Of a stretch of 64,000 bases of DNA, positions 43,058-52,817 are shown piece by piece. Positions within the stretch are counted from its first letter, which is position 1. Each line of letters opens with the position of its first letter. The translations under genes were made by a program, and so were the position numbers. The DNA is from Sphaerulina vaccinii (taxonomy: Eukaryota > Ascomycota > Dothideomycetes > Mycosphaerellales > Mycosphaerellaceae), in assembly GCA_022570795.1 (NCBI GenBank), contig JAKUDP010000003.1, positions 1,116,001 to 1,180,000 of the forward strand. Reading direction: 5' to 3'. The notes under the pieces were generated by a model. That model worked only from the letters and a program-made list of their open reading frames with translations, was not told the DNA's origin and did no database searches.

Positions 43058-45169
43058 GGTCATCTGTGAAGTGGGAGTTCACGGTAGGCTGCCCGGAGTT
43101 CGACTAGGTTACGCTGTCCTCGATGCCGGTATTCTGGCGACGTAGTGGTAGACCAGGATGTCCATCGAAGCTTGCGATTGTGGGCGATAAGTGGTAGGAA
43201 GCTGTGAAAAGCTACAAAACGTGCTCAAGATGGAGGAAACGACTGTTTCGAGGTGGAGACCATCGTTAAGCTGGACCCTCGGTGTCGCCGATGGAAGTTG
43301 TGGCTTGTTGAAAGGGTCGCAGAAGTGAAAACAGATTCTAGAATCAAGGAAAGCAGAGACCAGGGTATCGATATGCCCCATATGATTGGCAGGCTACGTG
43401 AACGAGCAAGTGGCAGTCCGCCAAGACCACAACAAAACCTTCGATCCGCGCTTACGAGCCGCCGAACGATCGTGCAGACTTGAAAGCAGGCTGGTATACT
43501 CTCTGGGACGTAAGCATTCTGCCTATATCATTTACGAGTCGCATGTTCGTTGTCGCCGGGTTGAGAACAAGAGTTGACAGAATTCGTGAACTGCCACATA
43601 TTCGTTCACGTAGCCTGTTGGTTGTCATCAAACATTCCAACGCCAGCCGAAGGACCCGACGCGCCACAGATTGTGGCCCGACGCGAGAGTCAGATTCAAT
43701 GCTAGAAATGCTGGATTGGTCGTCATATCATAAAACGATCGGTGATGAAGATGTATGTAAGCTGGAGATTGTACTGATACTGGTTGATGGGTGTCTTGCT
43801 GTCTCGCTCTTCAGCCAGTTCAACATCACCTCATGATTGTACCCGTCAATGTGCGACAGTACACAGCCACACCTGCATATAGAAGTTGGGCGTGCTTACA
43901 GGTAGTCGGTCTGCGATCTGCTTCATGCACGATGCGCTGCACGAGAACCACCCGAGACCCGGAACTGATGGTATCAGCCACGCGAGCAGCTCTATCACTC
44001 TTCGCAGGCTCGCAAGGACGGTCTTCGGAGTCAACGCCGCGACATACACGCATTACAATCGAGGGATGTGGAGTCACATATCAATCACGATGTCGGTAAG
44101 CCGAGTGCGGCAGCAGGCTCGCGGGCGTGGTCATTGAGTGGCTGACTCCCAGTCACTTGCATATGACAAAATCCGTTGCTGTTCTTCTGCGTTGACGTTC
44201 AACCGATCCAACGCGTTCAGCAGTCTGTGTGAACCTATTCCAGCTGTGCCTGCCACACGTACCCTCGCGTTGGATCGCGCCTTCGCCTGATCAAGAAGAC
44301 TCTACCCTTCGTTCTGTCCTTCGAGAAAGTTACCATTTGTACAGTCTTGGTAGACCTTGACTTGCGCGCAAAGTCCAAGAAAACGCCCCACGAAGAGTAC
44401 TCGCATTCTGGGTCGTGGAGACAATGTAATGCGGGACACATATCTTGGGGGATCTATGGAGCTCATACTGGCCATGACCAGATGCAGAAGGTCTCTTGTA
44501 GGTACCATTGTCTTGGATGTCGGCTTCTTCGCTGCCTCAACATTGGTCGGTGCTTGAAAGCTCTGTCCAGCACCACAGCGGTGAGCACTATTCAACAACC
44601 ATGTGGTAATGGCAGCAATGCCCAGCTTGTACGCCTTGGACGTGGACTGTATGCTGTCGATCGCCACGTTGACCCAATCGAGCTCGATTCTGAGTGCACC
44701 GAGGGACTATGTGTGGTTGTTGGTTTACCACAAAGTGCTGAGCAGACTGTCAGCAGCAGGAGGACGTGAAGGGTGAAGGAGACAGATGATAGCGAGAAGG
44801 TTCAGCTGCGGGTCTGCGACTTGTAGCTGGCCATACTTGTACAATATCGAAGTGCGGGCGCGTCCTGTGAACATGATCAGTCACATATATGGTTGCATTT
44901 CACCTCGCACGGCGCACACCGCCATCTGTGGTGCTAGTATACCGCCCATTCTGAGCTTCGACTTGCGGAAGTGGTACGTTGAACGGAGCGAAGAGATTGT
45001 TGATGTCGCGAAGAAGAAGAGAAAGAAGAGGTCGCGTGTGTATAGCACCAGCCACAATTCACTTACGCCACCAAATGTACCCTGCACGGCAGTGACGCGC
45101 CATTTCTAAGCAGAAGGACCTCAAATACCAAATTTCTGGAATGGGCTGTCTGATCTACACATACACATC
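43058..45169. other. Long divergent intergenic region, no confident gene
   Basis: This region contains the promoters of the kinase (minus) and CFD1 (plus) genes. A minus-strand frame at 44302-44667 (MAIDSIQSTSKAYKLGIAAI) is the most protein-like segment. It extends upstream to a TAG near 44710, but no start exon, domain or clean splice pair was found. Other frames (43480-43836 plus, 44347-44769 plus) look random. Confidence 0.4.
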
Positions 45170-46114
45170 ATGTCGCTAGACGGAATCAAGCACATCGTGC
45201 TCGTCCTCTCAGGCAAAGGTGGCGTCGGAAAATCCAGCGTCACGACCCAACTCGCCCTCTCACTCTCCCTCCAAGGCCACTCCGTAGGCATCTTAGACGT
45301 CGATCTCACAGGACCTTCGATCCCCCGATTTCTCGGCATCGAAAGCTCAAAAGTCACACAAGCGCCCGGAGGATGGCTGCCAGTACCTGTGCACGAAGCA
45401 CGAAACAGTAACGACACTGCAGAACAGCAGACGAACGGCAATGGAGATGAAGGACGAACAGTGGGAAACCTAAGTGCCATGTCCCTCGGATTCCTGCTCT
45501 CAAATCGCGGAGACGCAGTAGTCTGGCGAGGACCGAAGAAGACTGCAATGATAAGACAATTCTTGACAGATGTCCAGTGGGGGAGTTTGGACTATCTACT
45601 CATAGATACACCACCTGGAACGAGTGACGAGCACATTTCTCTCGTGGAGACACTACTCAAATCTGCGACTACAGAACAATTATCTGGAGCTGTAATTGTG
45701 ACTACGCCACAAGCCATCAGTGTCAGCGACGTCAAGAAAGAAATCAACTTTTGTCGAAAAGTCAATGTCAAGATCTTAGGCGTGGTAGAGAATATGGCAG
45801 GATTCGTATGTCCGAACTGTTCGGAATGTACGAATGTCTTCTCGAAAGGTGGCGGACAAGCTATGGCGCAGGAATTTGCAGTGGACTTTCTTGGAAGTGT
45901 ACCGATCGATCCCATGTTCATTCGTTTGATTGAAGAAGGCAAGCGGCCAAGCTATCCCGAAGGCACAGTCATTGAAGGTCGAGATATGCAAGCAACAGAC
46001 GGAGGAGGAGATGAAAGTACTGAAGGCTTGCTTGTTGACAAGTATACTGCTTGCTCTCTACAGCCTCTCTTTGAGGGCATCACTAAGGAGCTGATTACGA
46101 AGATTGGAACATGA
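45170..46114 (+). CDS. CFD1: Cytosolic Fe-S cluster assembly factor CFD1
   Basis: A single exon of 314 residues. It is a Mrp/NBP35-type P-loop ATPase that, with Nbp35, forms the scaffold for cytosolic and nuclear Fe-S proteins. The deviant Walker A is G15-KGGVGKSS, DVDLTGPS follows, and IDTPPGTSDEH carries the Walker B region. The bridging-cluster motif is C214-P-N-C217 in FVCPNCSEC. The N-terminal four-Cys ferredoxin-like motif of Nbp35 is absent, which identifies the Cfd1 branch. A Gln/Asn/Gly-rich insert (about residues 80-98) is a lineage feature. The gene converges with the repeat-rich protein gene, 137 bp away. Confidence 0.95.
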   Translation: MSLDGIKHIVLVLSGKGGVGKSSVTTQLALSLSLQGHSVGILDVDLTGPSIPRFLGIESSKVTQAPGGWLPVPVHEARNSNDTAEQQTNGNGDEGRTVGNLSAMSLGFLLSNRGDAVVWRGPKKTAMIRQFLTDVQWGSLDYLLIDTPPGTSDEHISLVETLLKSATTEQLSGAVIVTTPQAISVSDVKKEINFCRKVNVKILGVVENMAGFVCPNCSECTNVFSKGGGQAMAQEFAVDFLGSVPIDPMFIRLIEEGKRPSYPEGTVIEGRDMQATDGGGDESTEGLLVDKYTACSLQPLFEGITKELITKIGT

Positions 46115-46251
46115 ATGATGATGATGCATGCATGCAAATGCCCTGGATCCAACAACCGACCACCAAACTCCATGCTGAAACATGCAACCCACAACACCTC
46201 TCAAACTCTGCACACTGTACAATCTATGGTTGCTCTCAATCATATCCGACT

Positions 46252-49200
46252 CTAGCAGGTAACAACACCAAGAAGCCCAGTGACGCACGCTTTCGTCGAG
46301 GAGGTTGCCGGAATTGGCGTGACAGTCACCACTGCGCCTCGCGAAGAACTACACGAAGTGAAGCCGCCTGGACCAACATTGCAGTACGACACAGTCGAAG
46401 TCGTGTATACTGTCGTGACTGGAATGACAGCAGTAGTCTTGGTATAGCTCGTGGTAGCTGTGGTAACAGTCTGCATAGTCGGTGTCGGACCATCGCAGAG
46501 AAGACCACCGAGGAGATTGAGGCCGAGAACGCAATTCTGAGTCGTCAATGTGGACTTTGTAGGTCCGCAGTTGAGTCCAAGAAGACCGCAATCAGTAGTC
46601 GTCGCAGTCGGCAAGATGGCTGGCAGCGATACCGCGGGCGTGGTCGTCGTGGTCGTCGTAGTGGTAGTAGTAGTCGTAGGATAGACATAAGCACTCGCAC
46701 TCCTCGAGCTCACGGCCGTAGGACCAGGCGCAGCGAGACTCGTAGAAGTAGATCCATCAGGTGCAACGATTCTCTTTCCTGCCATGACCACAGTATCTGA
46801 GATACCTGAACCAACAGCGGAAGTTCCAAGACTCGTGATAAAGTAACATAGAGCCGAGGGTGAGTCGTATGTAGCGGCTATGCAGCCTGCCTTGGTGGTC
46901 GAGCATTGATTGCTGCACAAAATCGTCGGTGGTACAACAATAGTGCTGGCGGCGGCTTGTCGTGCTTCAAGATGTACGGCTTCCTTTTCGGCTATAGCGT
47001 AAAGCTCTGCTTCACTTCGTGTTGAGATGCCCGCGTTGACAGTTCCGGTCGTGTTGACGCTAGATGGGAACGTGACATTGCACATGATGTTGTAGCTAGA
47101 TCCAGAGAAATCGATGTAGCCGACTCCGTTGGCCGCTGGACAAGCCAAGTTAATGGGCGTGGCAGCGTCGATGAGTCCCAGACTGCTTATACCGGTGATC
47201 AGGGATGATTTGTATGTACAGATCTGCGTGCCAGCCTGATATGTTATACCAACGCAGCCGGTGACAGCACTGCATGAGTTCATACAGGATTGAAGGTTGG
47301 GCTGAATGGAGGTTGCGATGTCTGAGCCGACGAAGTTGGTGCCGCACTGAATGGCAAAGGCTTGACCTGAAGGAGAGACGTATGAAACCCCTTGGTCTGC
47401 TGGGCATCTGACTACCGGTGCCCCTGTGGAGGTGGGAAGTACCAAGCGAGGGATCGTAGATGACGATGATGCTGCTGCTGATGCTGAGGAGGCTGAGGAC
47501 ACAGATGCTGCGGATGATGCTCTTGCGGACGATGCGGCCGCTGCAGATGATGCTGCGCCTGGAAGGAGGTTGGTGAGAGGATTTCCAGGAAGCGAGACGC
47601 TTGGAACTGCTGTTGGAAGACCAGAAAGAGCCAATGAGGGAATGGACAGGCTGAGAGATGGTACCGAAAGCGATGGTATCGCGATCGATGGCACTGAAAG
47701 TGAGGGCACCGATAGTGATGGAACGGTGATCGATGGGATAGCCACCGAGGGCGCCGAAAGGGACGGTATAGACAGTGATGGAATGGCTACCGATGGGGCC
47801 GAAAGTGATGGGAGAGTTATCGAAGGAATGGCCAACGATGGAAACGAGAGCGATGGCACAGATATCGAAGGAATGGCCAGCGACCCCATCGAGAGCGATG
47901 GCACAGCCACGGATGGGACCGAGAGTGATGGTATCGCAATCGATGGCACCGAAAGCGAAGGAACAGCTACTGATGGAACAGATAGCGACGGTAAAGCTAC
48001 CGATGGCACAGAAATCGAAGGAATCGAGAGCGATGGTGCAGGAATCGATGGCAGCGTTACGCTGGGCAAGGATGGTAGGCTCACAGACGGTACGGCTGTA
48101 GGAATCGTCAAAGACAGGCCAGGTACAATGTTTGTCACACCTCCAAGTACTGAGCTCAAAGGCAGTCCTGTAGGGAGTCCAGAGATGGCAGGCAATGACA
48201 AGCTTGGAATAGCCAAGGATGGAACAGCGGTCGGGAGAGCTGACAGCAAGCTGCAGATGCTCTGCGATGGTCCTGCAAGGATGGACGAAACGGCTGCATT
48301 GTTCCCAGAGTTCGCGGCTACTATTGAGATAGCATTGCATGGCAGACCTGCCAAGAGCGATGAAAGGGCACCTCCTATGTTGACAGAGGGAGTCGCTGTA
48401 GGGTTGAGGCCGTTCAAAGCTGAGCTCAAGCCTCCACCCACACCATTCAGAACTGAGCTCAAGTCGCCACCGACACCGTTGAGTACAGAGCTGACACCAG
48501 GTAGCACGCCACCTAGGATGCTGGACAAAGGCAGTGCTGGTATACTTGGAGTTGGCAATGGCAGACCGTTGACTACGGAGCTCAGATCCTGACCGACACC
48601 ATTCAACACGGAGCTGAGTCCAGGTACAACGCCGCCCAAGATGCTGGAAAGTGGTAGCGCTGGTAAGGCGGTGGGCAAAGCGGTGGGCAAAGCGGACAGC
48701 AATGAGCAGATATCGGAGGTCGCACCATACAAGATCGAAGAGACGGCAGGATTGCTACCAGCTGCACCCAGAAGTGCATTGGCATTGCACGGAAGTTGAG
48801 CCAGTATTGAGGAAAGTGAGCTTGGTATGCTGATTGGAGCCGTGATAACAGGTGTGATTGTAGGGTTGAGGCCGTTGAGCACCGAGCTCACTCCATTGCC
48901 GACGCCGCCGAGGACCGAACTGAGCTCACCGCCGACACCATTCAGGATGGAGCTCAAAGGTAGTGCTGGTATCGTTGCAGTCGGAAGACCGTTCAGTGCA
49001 GAGCTCACACCATTGCCAACGCCGCCGAGGACCGAACTCAGCTGGCCGCCAACACCTCCAACGCCGCCGAGTGCCGAACTCAGCTGACCACCGACACCGT
49101 TTAGGATGGAACTCAAAGGTAGTGGTGGAGCGGAGATAGTTGGTAGCACTGTTGGTAGTGAAAGAGCACTCGCCAAACCAGTAAGCAGCGTGCAGATAGA

Positions 49201-51147
49201 ATCGGTGGGTCCTGCAAGAATTGCCGAAACAGCTGCGTTTTGTCCTGTAAGCTCTCCTACCAGCCCATTGACGTTGCATGGCAAATCCGATAGGACGCTG
49301 GACAAGAGATCTGGGATTGTGATTGGTGACGTCGTCCTTGGGCCAGTTGGAGCGGCGGTTATTCCTGCCAAAAGTGAGGACAATACAGCATTTGTGGGCA
49401 GAACTCCATTGACTAAAGTGAGCGGATTGCCGATAGACGGAAGTGGCGAAGGAGTCGGCAAGTTTCCGAGAAGACTTGAAAGGCCAGGTCCCAAGTTCGT
49501 GAGTGGGTTGCCAAGAGACACTGATGGGAGCGGAGAGGGCGTTGGCAGATTGCCTAGAGCGCTCGAGAGTGCTGCACCTAGATCGACGGAAGGGAGCGGG
49601 CTGATGGTGGGCAGACTACCTAGGACGCTGCTCAGAGCAGGAACGAGATTCGTCAAAGGATTGTTGATGCCAGACGGCAATGGAGAGACCGATGGCAAAG
49701 ACCCAAGTAGACTTGAGATGGCAGGCGCGAGATTCGTCAAAGGATTGCCAGATGGTAGAGGTGAGACTGTGGGAAGAGAGCCAAGGATGCTTGAAAGTCC
49801 AGGCACGAGGTTTGTCAAAGGATTCTCGATGCCCGATGGCAATGGAGAAACCGACGGCAGAGATCCAAGGATGCTGGAAAGTGCTGGTACAAGGTTGGTC
49901 AGGGGAAGTGTCGGCGTTGGTCCGTTGAGTAGAGAGGACAGTCCATTGCCAAGACCAGGAATAAGGTTGGTCAATGGGTTGTTCGGCACGTTCGGTACGC
50001 TCGTAGCAAGACCAGTGACTCCAGGGGCTGTAGGGACGCTGACAGACGGCACACTCAGAGAGGGGATGCTCAATGAAGGAATGCTCAGAGAGGGAATGCT
50101 CAACGAGGGCACGCTCAATGAGGGAATGCTCAATGAGGGAATGGCCAATAAGGGCACACTCAGAGAGGGAACGCTCAGAGAGGGAATGCTCAATGACGGT
50201 ATAGCCAATGAGGGTATGCTCAACGACGGCAGACTCAGTGAGGGTGCACTGATCGCAGGAAGCGTAGGTACGCTGACTGATGACAAACTGATTCCAGGGA
50301 GAGTCGGCACGCTCAAGGAGGGCACAGTTAACGATGGCAGACTCAGAGAAGGTAGACCGGGCACGCTGACAGATGGTATGCTTAGAGATGGTATACCAGG
50401 TACGCTGACAGATGGTATGCTTAGAGATGGTATACCAGGTACGCTGACAGATGGTATGCTCAGTGAAGGTAATCCTGGTACGCTGACAGAAGGTATGCTC
50501 AGAGATGGAAGGCCAGGAACACTGACAGATGGTACGCTTAGAGATGGCAGACCAGGTACGCTGACAGATGGTATGCTCAAAGAAGGTAGTCCTGGTACGG
50601 TGATAGATGGTACGCTTAGAGATGGAAGGCCAGGCACGCTGACAGATGGTATGCTCAGAGAAGATAGACCGGGTACGCTGCCGCTCGGCACACTCAGCGA
50701 AGGCACACTCAGAGCCGGTAAACTGAATGCTGGTATACTGATAGGACCGGTTGGTAAGATTTGTGTCGGCAGAATCGTGATACCAAGCGGTAGAAGTGTT
50801 CCAGCGGGAGTTGCACCCGTTATCGTTGAGGGTGATCCGGTCGAAACGGGAAATGATGATTGTGTCCCTGAGTAATCAGGTGGCGGTACTGTTACTGTGA
50901 ATGGTTGTAGTATCGTCAGGGGCGGTAGTGTTACAACGCTGGTCTGTACAACCGTAACAGTAAGGTCGACATTTGCAGAGACAGCCAATTGTGTAAGGAC
51001 CGGCGAGAGAACGGGCAATATCGACGCCACAGGTAATGTTGCGGCGACATTCACGAGTGAGGCGGAAAGGACTGGTACTGAGGGCACCGAGATCGGGTTC
51101 GACAGCGTGATAGCTGGCACCGCTACACCAGGCAGGTTCAGAGACAT
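46252..51147 (-). CDS. Very large repeat-rich, cell-surface-type protein (1631 residues or more)
   Basis: An open frame of 1631 codons from ATG 51147. An upstream exon is likely: CCGCAG precedes the ATG at an acceptor-like site, and a hydrophobic segment (INNIVLLGLASMAAAAAP) is encoded near 51530-51470, but its start codon was not found. Composition is dominated by Ser, Pro, Leu, Val and Ile. Residues about 145-370 are built of 13-residue SVSVPGLPSLSIP units (39 bp) and pentapeptides such as SLSIP. The middle carries NPLTNL and LPLSSILNG repeats, and about 1020-1180 a second pentapeptide array. Two Cys-rich PAN/Apple-like segments follow (about 1245-1420: CPADQGVSYV, CMNSCSAVTGC). The C-terminus is Thr-rich and ends GLLGVVTC. 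It is probably a secreted or wall-bound adhesin-like protein; no GPI signal is evident. Confidence 0.8.
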   Translation of the reverse strand: MSLNLPGVAVPAITLSNPISVPSVPVLSASLVNVAATLPVASILPVLSPVLTQLAVSANVDLTVTVVQTSVVTLPPLTILQPFTVTVPPPDYSGTQSSFPVSTGSPSTITGATPAGTLLPLGITILPTQILPTGPISIPAFSLPALSVPSLSVPSGSVPGLSSLSIPSVSVPGLPSLSVPSITVPGLPSLSIPSVSVPGLPSLSVPSVSVPGLPSLSIPSVSVPGLPSLSIPSVSVPGIPSLSIPSVSVPGIPSLSIPSVSVPGLPSLSLPSLTVPSLSVPTLPGISLSSVSVPTLPAISAPSLSLPSLSIPSLAIPSLSIPSLSVPSLSVPLLAIPSLSIPSLSVPSLSIPSLSIPSLSIPSLSVPSVSVPTAPGVTGLATSVPNVPNNPLTNLIPGLGNGLSSLLNGPTPTLPLTNLVPALSSILGSLPSVSPLPSGIENPLTNLVPGLSSILGSLPTVSPLPSGNPLTNLAPAISSLLGSLPSVSPLPSGINNPLTNLVPALSSVLGSLPTISPLPSVDLGAALSSALGNLPTPSPLPSVSLGNPLTNLGPGLSSLLGNLPTPSPLPSIGNPLTLVNGVLPTNAVLSSLLAGITAAPTGPRTTSPITIPDLLSSVLSDLPCNVNGLVGELTGQNAAVSAILAGPTDSICTLLTGLASALSLPTVLPTISAPPLPLSSILNGVGGQLSSALGGVGGVGGQLSSVLGGVGNGVSSALNGLPTATIPALPLSSILNGVGGELSSVLGGVGNGVSSVLNGLNPTITPVITAPISIPSSLSSILAQLPCNANALLGAAGSNPAVSSILYGATSDICSLLSALPTALPTALPALPLSSILGGVVPGLSSVLNGVGQDLSSVVNGLPLPTPSIPALPLSSILGGVLPGVSSVLNGVGGDLSSVLNGVGGGLSSALNGLNPTATPSVNIGGALSSLLAGLPCNAISIVAANSGNNAAVSSILAGPSQSICSLLSALPTAVPSLAIPSLSLPAISGLPTGLPLSSVLGGVTNIVPGLSLTIPTAVPSVSLPSLPSVTLPSIPAPSLSIPSISVPSVALPSLSVPSVAVPSLSVPSIAIPSLSVPSVAVPSLSMGSLAIPSISVPSLSFPSLAIPSITLPSLSAPSVAIPSLSIPSLSAPSVAIPSITVPSLSVPSLSVPSIAIPSLSVPSLSLSIPSLALSGLPTAVPSVSLPGNPLTNLLPGAASSAAAASSARASSAASVSSASSASAAASSSSTIPRLVLPTSTGAPVVRCPADQGVSYVSPSGQAFAIQCGTNFVGSDIATSIQPNLQSCMNSCSAVTGCVGITYQAGTQICTYKSSLITGISSLGLIDAATPINLACPAANGVGYIDFSGSSYNIMCNVTFPSSVNTTGTVNAGISTRSEAELYAIAEKEAVHLEARQAAASTIVVPPTILCSNQCSTTKAGCIAATYDSPSALCYFITSLGTSAVGSGISDTVVMAGKRIVAPDGSTSTSLAAPGPTAVSSRSASAYVYPTTTTTTTTTTTTTPAVSLPAILPTATTTDCGLLGLNCGPTKSTLTTQNCVLGLNLLGGLLCDGPTPTMQTVTTATTSYTKTTAVIPVTTVYTTSTVSYCNVGPGGFTSCSSSRGAVVTVTPIPATSSTKACVTGLLGVVTC
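47620..48080 (-). repeat. Second intragenic pentapeptide array
   Basis: Fifteen-bp units encode S(L/V/I)(S/A)(V/I/F)P about thirty times in a row, in the C-terminal third of the large surface-type protein. Copies are more diverged than in the N-terminal array. Confidence 0.75.
50030..50720 (-). repeat. Intragenic S-V-P repeat array (39-bp and 15/30-bp units)
   Basis: DNA-level tandem repeats encode SVSVPGLPSLSIP-type units (39-bp period, about 50380-50690) and SLSIP/SLSVP pentapeptides (15-bp period, about 50030-50300). Individual copies are nearly identical, for example the two ACGCTGACAGATGGTATGCT segments on the plus strand near 50401 and 50441, which favours copy-number change. Confidence 0.8.
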
Positions 51148-52284
51148 TCCTGCGGATAGCCAGAGAGTCCAAGGAGTTTCCTAGCCAACGACAAGTCAGG
51201 TGGGTCGTAGGGCACGGCACGGCAAGGTGTTCGGTATGCCGTCCGATGTGGTTGCGATGGTGATGCGAGGCGGTGGTTGCTGGCTTGCGTTTCCATCGCG
51301 ACGTTCGCATTATGAACGGCCAGCCTCTAAGATTTGTTTGTGATGATAGTACTGGCTGGCATGAGACAGTGGAAACAATCAAGATTGAGCATAAAGTGTC
51401 GGGCCTGCGATACGACTGCAGCGGTCTGTGGGAGCTCAACGTGCAACAGACTTCATCACCCTGAGCAAGGGACATCGGGGCTGCTGCCGCGGCCATGGAG
51501 GCTAGTCCCAAGAGCACGATGTTGTTAATCTTCCAGGAGGATGTGCTCCACCAAACATCAAGTTGGGTGTGGTCGGCATGCTTGTGAGATTGCACCGAGT
51601 CTTGTCGGGATCGGCCTCAATGGGATCGGTGAGCTCACGGACCTGTGCCCAGGCAGTGTAGACTCTCTCGGCATGTTTCGCTTTGTGTTCCAAGACGCAC
51701 AACGTGCTGTTCGGAATGTATTGGCAGGAGTGAGCTTGATCTATTCATGTGTTCCATGTCTTGCGACCCGGCCATGGCAGTGGTACACGACGATATGATA
51801 CGACTTCCGGGTAACGGGCGGCCAGAGTACGCTTGCTTGAATGGCCATGCTTCGACAGACAAAATCCTGCTCCTTATCAGCCATCTCGAATCCAAAGGCG
51901 AATTCGACGAGTGCCGTGACGCATGAAGTCTGGTAATCGGCAAGCCGAGACGAACGTCGCAGTTCTACATTCCTCGCTGAAAGGTATTGCGCAGGACTTG
52001 TCGAATCAGCCAGCGTCACGCCGGAATGTGGCCCGTGGACTTCCAGCTTATCGGCCCGCCGATTCGGCTCGCAAAAGGGCAGTCTGGTGCTGGAATCTGT
52101 AAACACAGATCGGACACCGAGTCGAACGCGACGCATTCCAACGGCAATTGCGAGATCGTGCGAGCTGAGTCAGAGAACAACATTGATCGCAGGACGAAGA
52201 GTCGGCATCTCTGTTGCTTGCGTGCCGGGAAGCCAATTTCTGCGCTTGCGCTCTGGAGTCTGATGCAGCAAAAATACCACCAAC
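51148..52284. other. Upstream region of the surface-protein gene
   Basis: It probably contains the missing signal-peptide exon near 51470-51530 and a long first intron. A minus-strand frame at 51702-51502 looks mildly coding (KHAERVYTAWAQVREL) but could not be linked. Nothing else is supported. Confidence 0.4.
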
Positions 52285-52445
52285 AAGCAAAAGGTCGCTC
52301 AGTCAAGGGTTCGAACCAAGACCTCCGGCGTTCTCATCGACGTTGCGAAGACGAGCCGAACTGGAGCACTGTCAGCAGCCGTCCCATATGCAGGATGATT
52401 GGTCATCACTCACATCCTAACCACTACGCCAATCAGTCGGACGTC
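52285..52445 (-). repeat. SINE-like tRNA-derived unit with A and B boxes, copy 4
   Basis: On the minus strand an A box (TGGCGTAGTGG, 52431-52421, continuing TTAGGATG) is followed about 105 nt later by a B box (GGTTCGAACCC, 52317-52307). Then TGAGCGACCTTTTGC supplies a Pol III terminator (T-run 52292-52289). The two boxes are too far apart, and the acceptor and T stems do not pair, so this is not an ordinary tRNA gene. Length and end sequence match the three units near 26 kb. Confidence 0.55.
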
Positions 52446-52817
52446 CCTCGATATTACTGTCACAAGCTTACATTAGACCAACCGAGCTTTTCTTGATGCT
52501 GTAATCTTGTAATACTGACAGCTATATAGCTAGCCTGTCGAGTATGATCACTGTGGCGTGAGCCATGTTTCTGTATCGTCTGGCTACGCACTTGCGCACC
52601 CCAGCTGATATGTTTGAGTGGATGGTCGCAGCACTTCGCGTTGCCGACATTTGGTCTCTCTTGCTGGCCTTCGTCCGCGATCGCAATCGCATGGCTTGCA
52701 GAGGTGACCTTATTATCGCGATCTATCCAGGATTGTACGCAATAGCGAAGTCCAGGAGCAGCATGCCCGTGCTGATGGGGGAGCAGTTTATTAGAACAAA
52801 GGGCCACGCACACTTCT
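52446..52817. other. Intergenic, nothing recognised
   Basis: This is the 3' flank of the PQ-loop gene. An 88-codon plus-strand frame here has no domain or coding signal. Confidence 0.5.

Noticed and set aside
47426..48592. 388-codon plus-strand open frame
   Set aside because: Same artefact: complementary reading of the second pentapeptide array and LPLSSILNG repeats.
49106..50875. 589-codon plus-strand open frame inside the large surface-protein gene
   Set aside because: It is the complement of Ser/Pro/Val/Leu repeat codons, has an unnatural GTLTDGMLRDG-type periodicity and no domain. The minus-strand frame is longer and contains Cys-rich domains.
52285..52445. Ordinary tRNA gene
   Set aside because: A and B boxes are about 105 nt apart and neither acceptor nor T stem pairs; no anticodon arm can be placed.
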